64,000 bases of DNA, taken from assembly GCA_023663085.1 (NCBI GenBank), contig JAMPIB010000006.1, forward strand, positions 1-64,000, in the 5' to 3' direction. The stretch's first letter is position 1. Each line of letters starts with the position of its first letter. A program made the translations under genes and the position numbers. Below the pieces are notes generated by a model, which ran no database searches, had not been told where the DNA came from, and saw only the letters and a list, made by a program, of their open reading frames with translations. This stretch comes from Ruminococcus sp. (GTDB taxonomy: Bacteria > Bacillota > Clostridia > Lachnospirales > Lachnospiraceae). Below, piece by piece: positions 25,964 to 35,301 of this stretch.

Positions 25964-28099
25964 TCACCACAAAATAATATAAATCAGTGTCAACGCCAAC
26001 CCGACACCAAACATTAACAGTCCAAACGACAATCCCCTTTGTATGATCATGAAACTCTCTCTGATCTCCTCAACACCGGAGGCCGTCAGGTGTACGAAGT
26101 CCTTATGCGTCTGATGTTTCCTGCCCCATAGATGATTGCGGATAGACTGTAAGAAATTCATCACTTTTCCGAGACATTCTGTCAGCACATTGCCTTCTTT
26201 TCTTTCACATGGCAGCGGCGAATCTTTGTACAGCGTCTTACGCAACAGCACCACGCAGATATCTACGAAACTATCGCAGATCCTGCACAGGATACCGCAT
26301 ACCGTCGGCAGGAAACCGAGCAGTATCGGCCTATAGATAAGGTTTTCCATATCCAGCCATTTCGGCCACGCATTGATATATTTGTTTTTACGCATAAGAA
26401 ACTTCCGTATAACGAACACATACACCACAACACCAATAGCAATAGAGATGGCCGCGCCTTTCAGGTTCTCAAGGCTAAAATAGGCTACCGCGTGTTCCGT
26501 ATCGGAACGGTACATGCAATCCATGAACGCTTCGCCAAAAGCCGCGATCCGCTCCATAACCGCGTGTGGGAAAAGTCCCCACAGGAACAATACGAGTGCG
26601 CTCACCGCCAGGGCAAAACCGCTTTCTTTATTCATATAATATCTGTTTTCATCATATCGCTTCTGTTTCGCTTCATCCTTATTTTTTTCCACAAATATGG
26701 CGATAAAAAGTTTCGTCATATAGGCAATCGTCAGACCGCCGCTGATTAAAAAGATGATCTCCACCGCTTTCAGCAGTCCCCCGCCGCCATACGCCAGAAT
26801 GCTTTCATGCAGGAGCGTCTTGCTGATATAGCCGCCGAAAAAGGGAATACCGCCGATCGCCAGCGCCCCGGTCAGGAAAATCGTCTTTAATAACGGCTTC
26901 TTGCGTCCATAACCTCTTATCTCATTCAGATCAAGCGCATGTACGTTCATGAAGATAACGCCCGCCGCCATGAACAGGACCAGTTTTATCAGCGAATGGT
27001 TTATCATATGCAGAAATGTCCCGTGAATGGCATGTATCATCTGCGTCGGGTCTTCCATATGGGAAACAATTCCGTTTATGGAAAGCAGATTTTTCTCCCC
27101 CAGAAGTCCCTGCATTCCGACGCCGATCAGGATAAAACCGATCTGTGACATGGAAGAACAGGCCAGCGTCCTTTTCAGATCGACCGAAAAAACCGCCAGA
27201 AGCGCGCCGCCAAACATCGTGACCACGCCAAGCGCCAGTATGAGCGCCCCCCACATACCATCATAAAGGAATAAGCGACAGCTTAAGATCAAAATTCCGA
27301 AGATACCTGTCTTGGTCAAAATACCGGATAATAACGCCGAAGCAGGAGCAGGAGCCACAGGATGCGCCTTCGGCAGCCAGATGTGCAGCGGAAAAGCGCC
27401 CGCCTTGGCCCCGAAACCAACCAACATACACACACCTGCCGCATATAGTTTCATGCGGCTGCCTCCATTAACCGATGTATTAAGCAGATAGGCTCTCGCC
27501 TGCGAATCCAGCATATAAACATCCAGCGTACCAAGTTCATGATACAACATAAAGATTCCCATTAACATTACCAGACCGCCGATAATAGCCACCGTCAGAT
27601 ATGTCCCGGCCGCTTTTAAGGACACTTTCGTCTCCTCCTGCGCAACCCACACATAGGATGTGAAGGACATGATTTCAAAAAAGATAAACAGCGTAGACAG
27701 ATCCCCCGCCAGGAAGATGCCCTCCGTCGCTCCCAACGTCGCCAGTAAAAAGAGGTAATAACGGTTTCTATTCTGATGATGCGCCATATATTCCCGCGAA
27801 AGCACAGTCGTCATCATCCACATAAACGCCGCGATCATCGTATAGACCATGCGAAAATCGTCCAGCACCAGATCCAGCCACCTGCCGCACACTCCATATA
27901 CGGTATACCGGCATTTTATTACTTCATCACTTCCCGCATTGAGGAAAAAAATAACCAGCGTCAGCGCAAACTCACTGACCACAACGAAATCGGCGAAGTA
28001 ATCTCTGGCCTTCTCATTTTTACTGCCTATCAGGGCAGACAGGATAGCTCCTATAAAAGGATAAAAGACCAGGATTGGAAGGACTATATATTCACTCAT
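25964..28099 (-). CDS. NuoL/MrpA-type antiporter-like subunit with long C-terminal extension (copy D4)
   Basis: 711 residues; last gene of the antiporter operon. The 14-helix antiporter core has the TM5 Glu (IFFEIMSFTS), TM7 Lys (GFGAKAGAFPLHIWLPKAHPVAPAPASA), TM8 Lys (LTKTGIFGIL) and TM12 Lys (GYISKTLLHES) that carry protons in complex I and Mrp proteins. Beyond ~500 there are some 200 extra residues with at least three more membrane helices, as in NuoL/HyfB-like lateral-helix proteins. AAAGGAG lies 11 bases before the ATG. Confidence 0.85.
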   Translation of the reverse strand: MSEYIVLPILVFYPFIGAILSALIGSKNEKARDYFADFVVVSEFALTLVIFFLNAGSDEVIKCRYTVYGVCGRWLDLVLDDFRMVYTMIAAFMWMMTTVLSREYMAHHQNRNRYYLFLLATLGATEGIFLAGDLSTLFIFFEIMSFTSYVWVAQEETKVSLKAAGTYLTVAIIGGLVMLMGIFMLYHELGTLDVYMLDSQARAYLLNTSVNGGSRMKLYAAGVCMLVGFGAKAGAFPLHIWLPKAHPVAPAPASALLSGILTKTGIFGILILSCRLFLYDGMWGALILALGVVTMFGGALLAVFSVDLKRTLACSSMSQIGFILIGVGMQGLLGEKNLLSINGIVSHMEDPTQMIHAIHGTFLHMINHSLIKLVLFMAAGVIFMNVHALDLNEIRGYGRKKPLLKTIFLTGALAIGGIPFFGGYISKTLLHESILAYGGGGLLKAVEIIFLISGGLTIAYMTKLFIAIFVEKNKDEAKQKRYDENRYYMNKESGFALAVSALVLFLWGLFPHAVMERIAAFGEAFMDCMYRSDTEHAVAYFSLENLKGAAISIAIGVVVYVFVIRKFLMRKNKYINAWPKWLDMENLIYRPILLGFLPTVCGILCRICDSFVDICVVLLRKTLYKDSPLPCERKEGNVLTECLGKVMNFLQSIRNHLWGRKHQTHKDFVHLTASGVEEIRESFMIIQRGLSFGLLMFGVGLALTLIYIILW

Positions 28100-28140
28100 T
28101 GTTCATCATACTCCTTTTACATAAATTCTTATATATCCCA

Positions 28141-28174
28141 GGCGCTGCCCCCGAAACTCTGGGGCGGGCAGCGC
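28141..28174. other. GC-rich hairpin between the last two antiporter genes
   Basis: GCTGCCC and GGGCAGC arms with an inner CC/GG pair form a strong stem-loop between the D3 stop (28188) and the D4 start (28099). No T-run follows, so it is more likely an mRNA-processing or stability element than a terminator. Confidence 0.5.
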
Positions 28175-28187
28175 TCACACCCACTCC

Positions 28188-29666
28188 TTACGGAAACACC
28201 TCCGCCACAACTCCCATAACCGCCTCCATCATCCCCTGCGGATGCAGTCCGATCAACAGCATCACCAACACAAACACCGCCAGCGGCAGTATCATCAGCC
28301 AGTTCGGGTCTTGTACGCCCCTTATCGCATCATAATCAAACTCTTTTCCCGGACAAAAGGCACGGACCACAACGGTCAACATATAAATGGCCGTCAGCAG
28401 CGCGGAAATGAGCAGCGCGCCGAGTCCCGCATAGGCTAAGGGGTTATTGCTCTCCACCGCGCCTTTGGCCAGATACCATTTACTGACGAAACCGCACAAT
28501 CCCGGCACACCCATCAGCGCCATGGAGGCTATCGTAAAGATCACAAACACTTTCGGCATCTTCCTGCCGAACCCGTCCAGTTCGTGGATATAATTTTTTT
28601 CCGTCTTATAGATAACGGCTCCGGCGCAGAAGAAGGAACAAATCTTCATCACCGCATGACACAGCATGTGGGCGAGCGCGCCTGCCAGCCCAAGCGGCGA
28701 CATCAGCACGACGCCGAACAGGATATAGGACAGGTTACTGACCGTTGACCAAGCCAGTCTACGTTTGAAATGCGTTTCTTTTATGGCCCTGCTGCAGCCA
28801 AATACAATGGTAAAAATCGTAATTGCCATCAAAAGATTCTGCGCCCATGTCCCCTTTAACAGTTCCGTTCCGAAACTGAAATAGGTGATGCGCAGCGTAG
28901 CGAACGCGCCTGCTTTGACAACCGCTACGGCATGTAAAAGCGCCGTAACCGGCGTCGGCGCGACACCCGCCTGCGGGAGCCATGCGCTAAAAGGGCACAT
29001 TGCCGCTTTTACGCTGAAACCGCAGAAACAGAGCACATAAATGAAAAGCAGCAGGTTCGTCTTATCGCCGACTCTTGCCATATCCAGCACACCGCCCGGC
29101 GTAAAATTGGAAGTCGTTCCATACATTAAGATAAAGATCATGCCAATAAAGGCAAACGCCGCGCCGCCCAGCGAATAATACAGATAGGTCCGGCTCGCCA
29201 GCACGGCTTCTCTCGTCAGTGTGTGCAGGACAAGCGGCACCGTCACCATCGTCAGCATTTCATAGAAGAAATACATTGTCACGATATCTTCCGCCAGCGC
29301 GATACCAAGCGTAACGCCGTAAGTAACCGTATAGAACATGAAAAATATTTTCTCGCGCTGCTCGTGTTTCATATATTCAGAAGCGTATAAGGTCGCAAAA
29401 GGCCATAGAAAAGCCAGTATCGTCGCAAAAACACTTCCCGCGCCATCGAGCCGCAAACTGATGCTGAGCTGTCCCGTAAAGCGGAATAAGACAAAGGCGT
29501 CCGTCGGACGATTCAAAATAAGCAGAAACGTGAGCGCCGATGTCAAAAGCACGATACCTTCCGTATAAAACGCCATAACATTTCTTTTGTGAAAAGGCAG
29601 AAGCGGGATCAGCACGCCGCCAAACATCGGCAGCAAGACCGCTATTACCATATAATAAGCATTCAT
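28188..29666 (-). CDS. Complex I/Mrp antiporter-like subunit (copy D3)
   Basis: 492 residues from the ATG at 29666, which has GAGG 6 bases upstream; an ATG 12 bases earlier is possible. Fourteen predicted membrane helices. The channel residues are present: Glu in FFYEMLTMVTVPLVL, Lys in GFSVKAAMCPFSAWLPQAGVAPTPVTALL, Lys in AVVKAGAFATL and Lys in GFVSKWYLAKGAV. It is most like the D2 copy next door (same GFVSKWYLA ending), suggesting a gene duplication. Part of the ten-gene operon. Confidence 0.87.
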   Translation of the reverse strand: MNAYYMVIAVLLPMFGGVLIPLLPFHKRNVMAFYTEGIVLLTSALTFLLILNRPTDAFVLFRFTGQLSISLRLDGAGSVFATILAFLWPFATLYASEYMKHEQREKIFFMFYTVTYGVTLGIALAEDIVTMYFFYEMLTMVTVPLVLHTLTREAVLASRTYLYYSLGGAAFAFIGMIFILMYGTTSNFTPGGVLDMARVGDKTNLLLFIYVLCFCGFSVKAAMCPFSAWLPQAGVAPTPVTALLHAVAVVKAGAFATLRITYFSFGTELLKGTWAQNLLMAITIFTIVFGCSRAIKETHFKRRLAWSTVSNLSYILFGVVLMSPLGLAGALAHMLCHAVMKICSFFCAGAVIYKTEKNYIHELDGFGRKMPKVFVIFTIASMALMGVPGLCGFVSKWYLAKGAVESNNPLAYAGLGALLISALLTAIYMLTVVVRAFCPGKEFDYDAIRGVQDPNWLMILPLAVFVLVMLLIGLHPQGMMEAVMGVVAEVFP

Positions 29667-29715
29667 CCTGTACCTCATTTCTGCAAGGTGAACTTGTTCG
29701 CCTTAGCTCTATTAT

Positions 29716-31236
29716 CTAAAATAACGACACCGCTATTTTGAACACATATTCGATCAGCGGATTCGGGAAAACTCCCAAAAGAACCGTGCATATGGCCAGT
29801 ATCAGCAATACCACCGTCATCTTATCAAGCGGTTCTTTTTCCCGCATGGACGTATCCGCCTCGCCCGGCAGAAAGCCGCTTATCGTTATGGGCAGCAGAT
29901 ACCCCGCCGTCAAGAGCGCGCTGATAAGCAGCACAGCCGGCCCCAGATAGCGGAATACGCCCGTATCCGATGAAAGCGCGCCCTGCGCCAGATACCATTT
30001 ACTGACAAAACCGCTCATCGGCGGAATGCCGATCAATGCCAGCGAAGCAAACGTATAACTCCACAGCGTCACGCCCATCCGCTTGCCGATACCCTGATAT
30101 TCCTCCACTCTCGTTTTGCCGGTCCTGAAGATAAAGATTCCGGCTGTTAAAAAGAGCGCGCATTTGATAACCGCATGGAATACGACATGCAAAAGCGCTC
30201 CCGCCATGGCCTCCTCGTTCAAAAGCGCCAGTCCGAATAAGATGTACGACACCTGACTGATCGTGGAATAGGCCAGCCTCTTTTTAAAGACTCTCTCCCG
30301 ATACGCCAACATCGACCCCATAAATACCGTAAGTAATGTCAATACCAGCCAGGCCGTCTGTACCCAGCTGCCTTTTAGAAATTCCGGGCCGACGATATAA
30401 TAGACCGTGCGGATGATGGCCAGCACGCCGCCCTTGACGATAATTGAAGAAAGCGCCGCCGAGGCGGGTGCAGGCGCGGCCGGATGCGCGGCCGTAAGCC
30501 AGGAATGAAACGGCAGCATACCCGCCTTCGTTCCAAAACCGATCAACATCAGAAAAACCGCGATCTGCAAGATCAGTACATTCCCTGACACCACTGTCAT
30601 ATTTAAAGTGCCGCCCGCCGTAAAGGTAAGCGTATCACAGTATTGATATAGAAAATAAATGCCAAACAACGCACAGTACGCGCCGCACATCGAATAAAAC
30701 AGGTATTTGAGCGCCGCCATGATTGACTCTCTTAAGCCATTATGCAGAACAAGCGGCATGGACGTAAGCGTCATCAGTTCATAGAAAAAGTACATCGTCA
30801 CCAGATTCCCGGAAGCCTCCAGCGCCAGCAGCACCGCATAAACTAACAGGAAAAAACCGAAAAACCGCCGTTCTTCCCCTTCATGCTTCATATAGATAAA
30901 CGCATAGATACCCACCGCCAGCCAGATTACGCTCGTCAATGTGATAAAAAGCCGCCCCAGCGCATCGACATGAAAATAAATGGGAATGCTGTCCATAATA
31001 TAAAACAGGGTCAGACTTCTTTCTTTCGTCCAGACTGCTGCCAATGCCAAAATGACCGATATGGTCAAAACAGTACCCACCAGAATATGCAGCTTTCTCA
31101 AAGATGCGTCCTGCTCCCGCTCCTTCCCCGTCTCCCGGATATGGGACAGAAAAGAAGAAAGTAAAAGCGCGATGCCGCCAATCCCCGAAAGCAATACGGG
31201 CGCAAGCATCCATACGCTATCTGTAAATCTCTCCAT
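29716..31236 (-). CDS. Complex I/Mrp antiporter-like subunit (copy D2)
   Basis: 506 residues from the ATG at 31236 (CAAGG 8 bases upstream); the frame is open further up but lacks a better start. Multi-spanning membrane protein with the antiporter residues Glu (FFYELMTLTSMPLVLHNG), Lys (GFGTKAGMLPFHSWLTAAHPAAPAPASA), Lys (IIVKGGVLAII) and Lys (GFVSKWYLAQG). It would carry one proton or ion path in the complex. It starts 52 bases after the stop of copy D1. Confidence 0.88.
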   Translation of the reverse strand: MERFTDSVWMLAPVLLSGIGGIALLLSSFLSHIRETGKEREQDASLRKLHILVGTVLTISVILALAAVWTKERSLTLFYIMDSIPIYFHVDALGRLFITLTSVIWLAVGIYAFIYMKHEGEERRFFGFFLLVYAVLLALEASGNLVTMYFFYELMTLTSMPLVLHNGLRESIMAALKYLFYSMCGAYCALFGIYFLYQYCDTLTFTAGGTLNMTVVSGNVLILQIAVFLMLIGFGTKAGMLPFHSWLTAAHPAAPAPASAALSSIIVKGGVLAIIRTVYYIVGPEFLKGSWVQTAWLVLTLLTVFMGSMLAYRERVFKKRLAYSTISQVSYILFGLALLNEEAMAGALLHVVFHAVIKCALFLTAGIFIFRTGKTRVEEYQGIGKRMGVTLWSYTFASLALIGIPPMSGFVSKWYLAQGALSSDTGVFRYLGPAVLLISALLTAGYLLPITISGFLPGEADTSMREKEPLDKMTVVLLILAICTVLLGVFPNPLIEYVFKIAVSLF

Positions 31237-31288
31237 AACAACAACCTTGCCTTTCTTTTCACTTATCCATAAGCTGCCTGCGCAAAGC

Positions 31289-32797
31289 CTATGCAAACAT
31301 CTCCAGACCGCGTTCGATCAGCCAGATGACCGGTTCGGAACTTAAGCCCAGGAAAAGATTGAGGGCGATAAAGCAGATGAGCGCCACGCTCTTGGCAGGC
31401 TGCTCCCATATACTGATATCCTCGAACCCTTTATCAATAACGACTGCCCTCTTTTCCGGCGTATAAATGCGGATCACCGTTTTCATGAAATACACCGCGT
31501 TCAGGATAACGCTGATGGCTAAGGCGATCAAAGTGATCATAATCTTATGCCTGTTGCCCACCGCCGCCTGCGCAAAGAGCAGCTTGGAAATAAATCCCGA
31601 AAACATCGGGAAACCGACCATGGAAAGCGAACCGACTGTAAAGGCCACGCCCGCCAGCTTGTTCCGGTAGCCCGCCCCGGTCAGATCAAAAAAGTCTGTA
31701 CTCTTGCCCGAAGCATCCATAATCCCCGACGCCGCCACGAAAAGAAGCGATTTGGTCGCCGCATGGGAAACGATATGATAGATGCTGGCGATGATACCTG
31801 CCGTCGTTCCCAGACCGAAACCCATATAAATATAACCAATCTGCGCCACGGACGAATAGGCGATCATGCGGTTGATATTATTTTCCTTAATGGCATTGAT
31901 AGAACCCATTATCATACCCGCCACGCCGAATACGAATAATACGTTGATGACCTTGCTTTCCCTGATGATATCAAAACCGATCACGCGGTAAAAAATCTTC
32001 ACTAACAGAAAGATATAGCCTTTGGAAACAAGCGAAGACAGTATCGCCGCCGACGATAAAGTCGAATAACCATAGGCGTCCGGCAGCCATGTATGGAACG
32101 GATAAAGCGCGCTTTTAATGGCGATACCGACCGACATCAGGCAGATCGCCGTAAGAAGCGGTATGTGATACTCGCCCGAAGCCTGCAAAAGCGTGACCTG
32201 CTCCTTGATATTGCTCATCAGAAGATGCCCGGTCAGACTGTACAGGAAACAAATGCCTAAAAGCAGCAGACCCGAACCTAACAGGCTCATGATCATATAT
32301 CTGGTCGCCGCCTCGATAGTCCGTCCCGTCTGGCGTATCATGATAAGGCCGCAGGCCGAAATCGTATTAATCTCTACGAAAACATAAGCCGTAAACAGAT
32401 CGTTCGTATAAATCAGTGCCAGCAGCGAACAAAGCAGCAGGTTGACCATGATATAATACAGGTTCTGCTTCGTTTCTTCGATTTCCCGCTCACGCTCCAA
32501 CACACCGCCGATCACGCATAAGAACATGATGATACAGAAAAACAGCGCCATCGCAGCCTCTAAAATACCGACTCGGATCTCGTTTCCCCAGGGCGCCGGA
32601 AAATGCCCCATCGTATAGATATATTCCTGATCCGTGCCAATAACGAACGCTAACAGCGCCGCCGACAAGATACCGATAAACGTAATAACGAATAGATTCA
32701 GCCGTTTGGCCCATTTCCCATTTAATACGGAAGAAATCGGCCCCGCAAATAAGGAGAGCAAAATGGACACCAACGGCACATTCTGTATCAGAGACAT
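31289..32797 (-). CDS. Mrp/Mbh antiporter subunit D (copy D1)
   Basis: 502 residues. By position and sequence this is the standard MrpD/MbhH: it follows subunit C directly (TAATG overlap, AAAGGAGG in front) and has Glu in YVFVEINTISACG, Lys in GIAIKSALYPFHTWLPDAYGYSTLSSAA, Lys in SSLVSKGYIFLL and Lys in GFISKLLFAQ. MrpD-type subunits move protons against a cation through buried charged residues. It is less like D2-D4 than they are like each other. Confidence 0.9.
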   Translation of the reverse strand: MSLIQNVPLVSILLSLFAGPISSVLNGKWAKRLNLFVITFIGILSAALLAFVIGTDQEYIYTMGHFPAPWGNEIRVGILEAAMALFFCIIMFLCVIGGVLEREREIEETKQNLYYIMVNLLLCSLLALIYTNDLFTAYVFVEINTISACGLIMIRQTGRTIEAATRYMIMSLLGSGLLLLGICFLYSLTGHLLMSNIKEQVTLLQASGEYHIPLLTAICLMSVGIAIKSALYPFHTWLPDAYGYSTLSSAAILSSLVSKGYIFLLVKIFYRVIGFDIIRESKVINVLFVFGVAGMIMGSINAIKENNINRMIAYSSVAQIGYIYMGFGLGTTAGIIASIYHIVSHAATKSLLFVAASGIMDASGKSTDFFDLTGAGYRNKLAGVAFTVGSLSMVGFPMFSGFISKLLFAQAAVGNRHKIMITLIALAISVILNAVYFMKTVIRIYTPEKRAVVIDKGFEDISIWEQPAKSVALICFIALNLFLGLSSEPVIWLIERGLEMFA

Positions 32798-33174
32798 TAC
32801 AATCCCTCCTTTTTGAGCATCACGGATATCTCATCCAGATCCAGCGTATGGTATCTGTTATAAAGCCGTATCGTCAAAGAAAGCATCAACGCCGTTACGG
32901 AAACCGAAACGACGATACCTGTCAGTACCAGGCCGCTGGGAATCGGGTTGATATAGGTCTCCACGCTCTGGATACCGTTTGTGACAATGGGCGCTTTATG
33001 CCCCGCGATATAGCCTTTTAAAGCCAGAAAAAGATAGACCGAGGTATCCATGATATTCATGCCGACTATTTTCTTGATCAGATTTTTCTGCATCAACAGA
33101 TTGGAAAACCCGATACCGAAAAGAATCATGGACACGGCTTCTTCATAGTTTGTGATAAAATTGGCAACATCCAT
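32797..33174 (-). CDS. mrpC: Cation/proton antiporter subunit C (MrpC/MbhG, NuoK-like)
   Basis: 125 residues from the ATG at 33174 (AAAGGAG 9 bases upstream). Three membrane helices with the NuoK-like pattern ILFGIGFSNLLMQKNLIKKIVGMNIMDTSVYLFLAL and a second helix IPSGLVLTGIVVSVSVTALML. In Mrp and Mbh complexes this subunit helps form the ion path between the B and D subunits. Its stop overlaps the D1 start. Confidence 0.9.
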   Translation of the reverse strand: MDVANFITNYEEAVSMILFGIGFSNLLMQKNLIKKIVGMNIMDTSVYLFLALKGYIAGHKAPIVTNGIQSVETYINPIPSGLVLTGIVVSVSVTALMLSLTIRLYNRYHTLDLDEISVMLKKEGL

Positions 33175-33175
33175 T

Positions 33176-34144
33176 TTAATAGTCTCCTTTCCGAAACATA
33201 ACGTAGAAAGTATACATTGTTCCGGCAACGACGATACCGACACAGATATTTAAGATCAGGATCAGTCCGCTGCTGAGGATTGCCCCCGGCGTCCCCAGAG
33301 GTATCACGCTCTCGATATGATTGGCTCCCGTATAAAACGAATAGCTCTTCGCCAGACAATAGCACCCCAGAGCGCAGACGCTCAGCACCTTATAAGTCTT
33401 ACCGGTAAAGAAGCGCTCCGTCTTCTGGAATCCGAAAGCGTTCAGATATAAGATCAGTCCCGCGCCGATAATGGCGCCGCCCGAAAAGCCGCCGCCCGGC
33501 CCTAAATGTCCGCCTAAGATCACATAAATACCAAATATGATGATGGGCGGTACTAACATACGGGCCGCAGTCTGTAAGATAACGTCGTTTTTCGGCTCGT
33601 AGATACGGTCGCTCGCTTCTATATCTACTCCGTTTTCGTCTTTCTTCTTATCTTTACGCAGCAGGATCAGCACCGTACAGGTCGCAATGAACAACACATG
33701 CGACTCGCCGAGCGTATCAAACGCCCTATAGTCTAAAATCATGCCCGTTACGATATTGACCGCTCCGGTCTCTTGCAGGCCGTTCTCGATATAACGCTCT
33801 GAAACTTCGTTATTGACAGGATTTTCCGCATGTCCGTAAGAAGGCAGATACGATACGGCGATTAAGAGCATGACCACCAGAAACACGCAAAAACACGCGC
33901 TGAATATCTTATATAATTTTTCAAAACCGCTGACTTCCCGGTTATTCGCCAGATCGTAGATGCGCTCCATCCGCGCTTTTTTTTCTTCCTCTCTAATAAT
34001 GACAGTCGTGTCATCTTCCTGCGGCAGTTCCTGCGGTTTCATCTCCACTTTGCCCGCAAAAGAATCATTACTGCCGTCCAGCCACTGTTTCAGACGGAAA
34101 GAGACAGTCTTTTCATATTCCTGCTTCGGAATTTTTCTGCTCAT
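33176..34144 (-). CDS. mrpB: MnhB/MbhE-F-type antiporter subunit with N-terminal extension
   Basis: 322 residues. The C-terminal half is MrpB (PPIIIFGIYVILGGHLGPGGGFSGGAIIGAGLILYL). The part before it (VNIVTGMILDYRAFDTLGESHVLFIATCTVLILL, residues ~125-165) is the segment found at the end of MrpA or as separate MbhE, so this protein joins MbhE and MbhF. An additional ~75 charged residues at the N-terminus are cytoplasmic and unusual. Its start overlaps the preceding gene by 32 bases, implying coupled translation. Confidence 0.87.
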   Translation of the reverse strand: MSRKIPKQEYEKTVSFRLKQWLDGSNDSFAGKVEMKPQELPQEDDTTVIIREEEKKARMERIYDLANNREVSGFEKLYKIFSACFCVFLVVMLLIAVSYLPSYGHAENPVNNEVSERYIENGLQETGAVNIVTGMILDYRAFDTLGESHVLFIATCTVLILLRKDKKKDENGVDIEASDRIYEPKNDVILQTAARMLVPPIIIFGIYVILGGHLGPGGGFSGGAIIGAGLILYLNAFGFQKTERFFTGKTYKVLSVCALGCYCLAKSYSFYTGANHIESVIPLGTPGAILSSGLILILNICVGIVVAGTMYTFYVMFRKGDY

Positions 34145-34424
34145 TATCTTTTTCCCCCTTTTCCGGTTCTGCTTCTGTCTTTAAGATAGCACGGATCTTT
34201 TTCAAAGTAACAAAGAAAAGCACGCTCGTTACGCCCGCACCAACAGCCGCTTCTGTGATCGCCAGATCAGGCGACTCCAGAAGTATCCATATGATGGACA
34301 TGACCAGACTGTATGACATAAAGATCAGGACCGTATTCAACAGATTTTTGGACAGACTCGCCGCGATCGCGCATATCAGTAAAAATCCCAGTAACAGATT
34401 CATAAATAACTGCATATTGACCAC
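34113..34424 (-). CDS. MbhD-like (DUF4040) antiporter subunit
   Basis: 103 residues, three membrane helices, with the signature SPDLAITEAAVGAGVTSVLFFVTL that corresponds to a piece of the MrpA C-terminus and to MbhD of archaeal hydrogenases. Having this piece as a stand-alone gene is the Mbh arrangement rather than the bacterial Mrp one. A GTG at 34424 or the ATG at 34415 can be the start. The C-terminal tail is acidic and overlaps subunit B. Confidence 0.8.
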   Translation of the reverse strand: MVNMQLFMNLLLGFLLICAIAASLSKNLLNTVLIFMSYSLVMSIIWILLESPDLAITEAAVGAGVTSVLFFVTLKKIRAILKTEAEPEKGEKDNEQKNSEAGI

Positions 34425-34448
34425 CGTACCTTTCTATTCCATTTTCCT

Positions 34449-34877
34449 CTATTCCACTTCGATTTCCCTTTGCATTCCTGCTTCTGCATCCTGCATCATC
34501 TCTTCCGCATTCTTTTCTGTTTCCTGCTTCATTTTCTTTTCCAGCTCCGCAAGCGTCACCTGCTCATAATGCTCTTTGCGCGCTTCGTCCGTAGCCACCT
34601 CTAAACGTGCGATCAGATGCGAAGAGGTCGGCGAAGAGAACCATAAAAAAGCAATGACACAAAACAGCTTTAACGACGTAAAATTCAAACCGCTTATGAT
34701 CATCAGTCCAACCAGACAACAGCCGATACCGAGCGTATCGCCAAGCGCAGCCGCATGCATCCTGTTTAAAACATATTGAAAACGGAATACGCCTATCATT
34801 TCTACCAGAAAGATGATAAGTCCACACAGCAGAAACAGCGCTCCGAAAATAAAACGGATCCACTCAATTACTTCCAT
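34449..34877 (-). CDS. mrpG: Antiporter subunit G (MrpG/MbhC)
   Basis: 142 residues, three membrane helices, with the family's MIGVFRFQYVLNRMHAAALGDTLGIGCCLVGLM and an LKLFCVIAFLWFSSPTSSHLIAR segment. The last ~45 residues are a charged Glu/Lys/Gln-rich tail longer than usual. GGAGG lies 6 bases before the ATG; the start overlaps subunit F by 14 bases. Confidence 0.9.
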   Translation of the reverse strand: MEVIEWIRFIFGALFLLCGLIIFLVEMIGVFRFQYVLNRMHAAALGDTLGIGCCLVGLMIISGLNFTSLKLFCVIAFLWFSSPTSSHLIARLEVATDEARKEHYEQVTLAELEKKMKQETEKNAEEMMQDAEAGMQREIEVE

Positions 34878-35190
34878 CTCGCTCCTCCCTCTTCTTTTCC
34901 CGGTATATTCCCATATAAACCTTCGTCAGCACGATAACGGCCAGGAAACTGATCATTGCGTAGATCAGGCAGATATCGACCAGATATCCCTCGCCGAGCA
35001 TGATGGCCAGTATGGCAATGATGACCATGACGATCGTGCCCAGCATATTCGTAGCTACGATCCTGTCCGTGACCCTCGGCCCTATGATTGCGCGGATCAG
35101 ACATAAGATAATCATGATTGCCAAGACGACCAGCACACCGACAAAAAGAACCTGATATGCCTGATCTAATCCCTGTATTCCCTTCCCCAT
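34864..35190 (-). CDS. mrpF: Antiporter subunit F (MrpF/MbhB)
   Basis: 108 residues, three membrane helices, containing IRAIIGPRVTDRIVATNMLGTIVM and GEGYLVDICLIYAMISFLAVIVLTKVY, the typical MrpF pattern with its conserved Asp. TGAGGT precedes the ATG. It is separated from subunit E by about 110 bases that hold a strong palindrome. Confidence 0.9.
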   Translation of the reverse strand: MGKGIQGLDQAYQVLFVGVLVVLAIMIILCLIRAIIGPRVTDRIVATNMLGTIVMVIIAILAIMLGEGYLVDICLIYAMISFLAVIVLTKVYMGIYREKKREERDGSN

Positions 35191-35265
35191 TTTTTACCTC
35201 ATTTCTGCGTTGTTTTTTGCGCATAAAGCAATGTTTGTGCAAGCAACGCGCAGTCACAAACTTGC

Positions 35266-35291
35266 CGAGTGAAAAATTTATTTTTCACTCG
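35266..35291. other. Perfect 12-bp-arm palindrome between antiporter genes E and F
   Basis: CGAGTGAAAAAT and its exact reverse complement are separated by two bases. The hairpin lies just after the subunit E stop. It may tune mRNA stability between the first gene and the rest; there is no GC-rich stem, so it is a poor terminator. Confidence 0.6.
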
Positions 35292-35301
35292 TTTGCTCCT
35301 T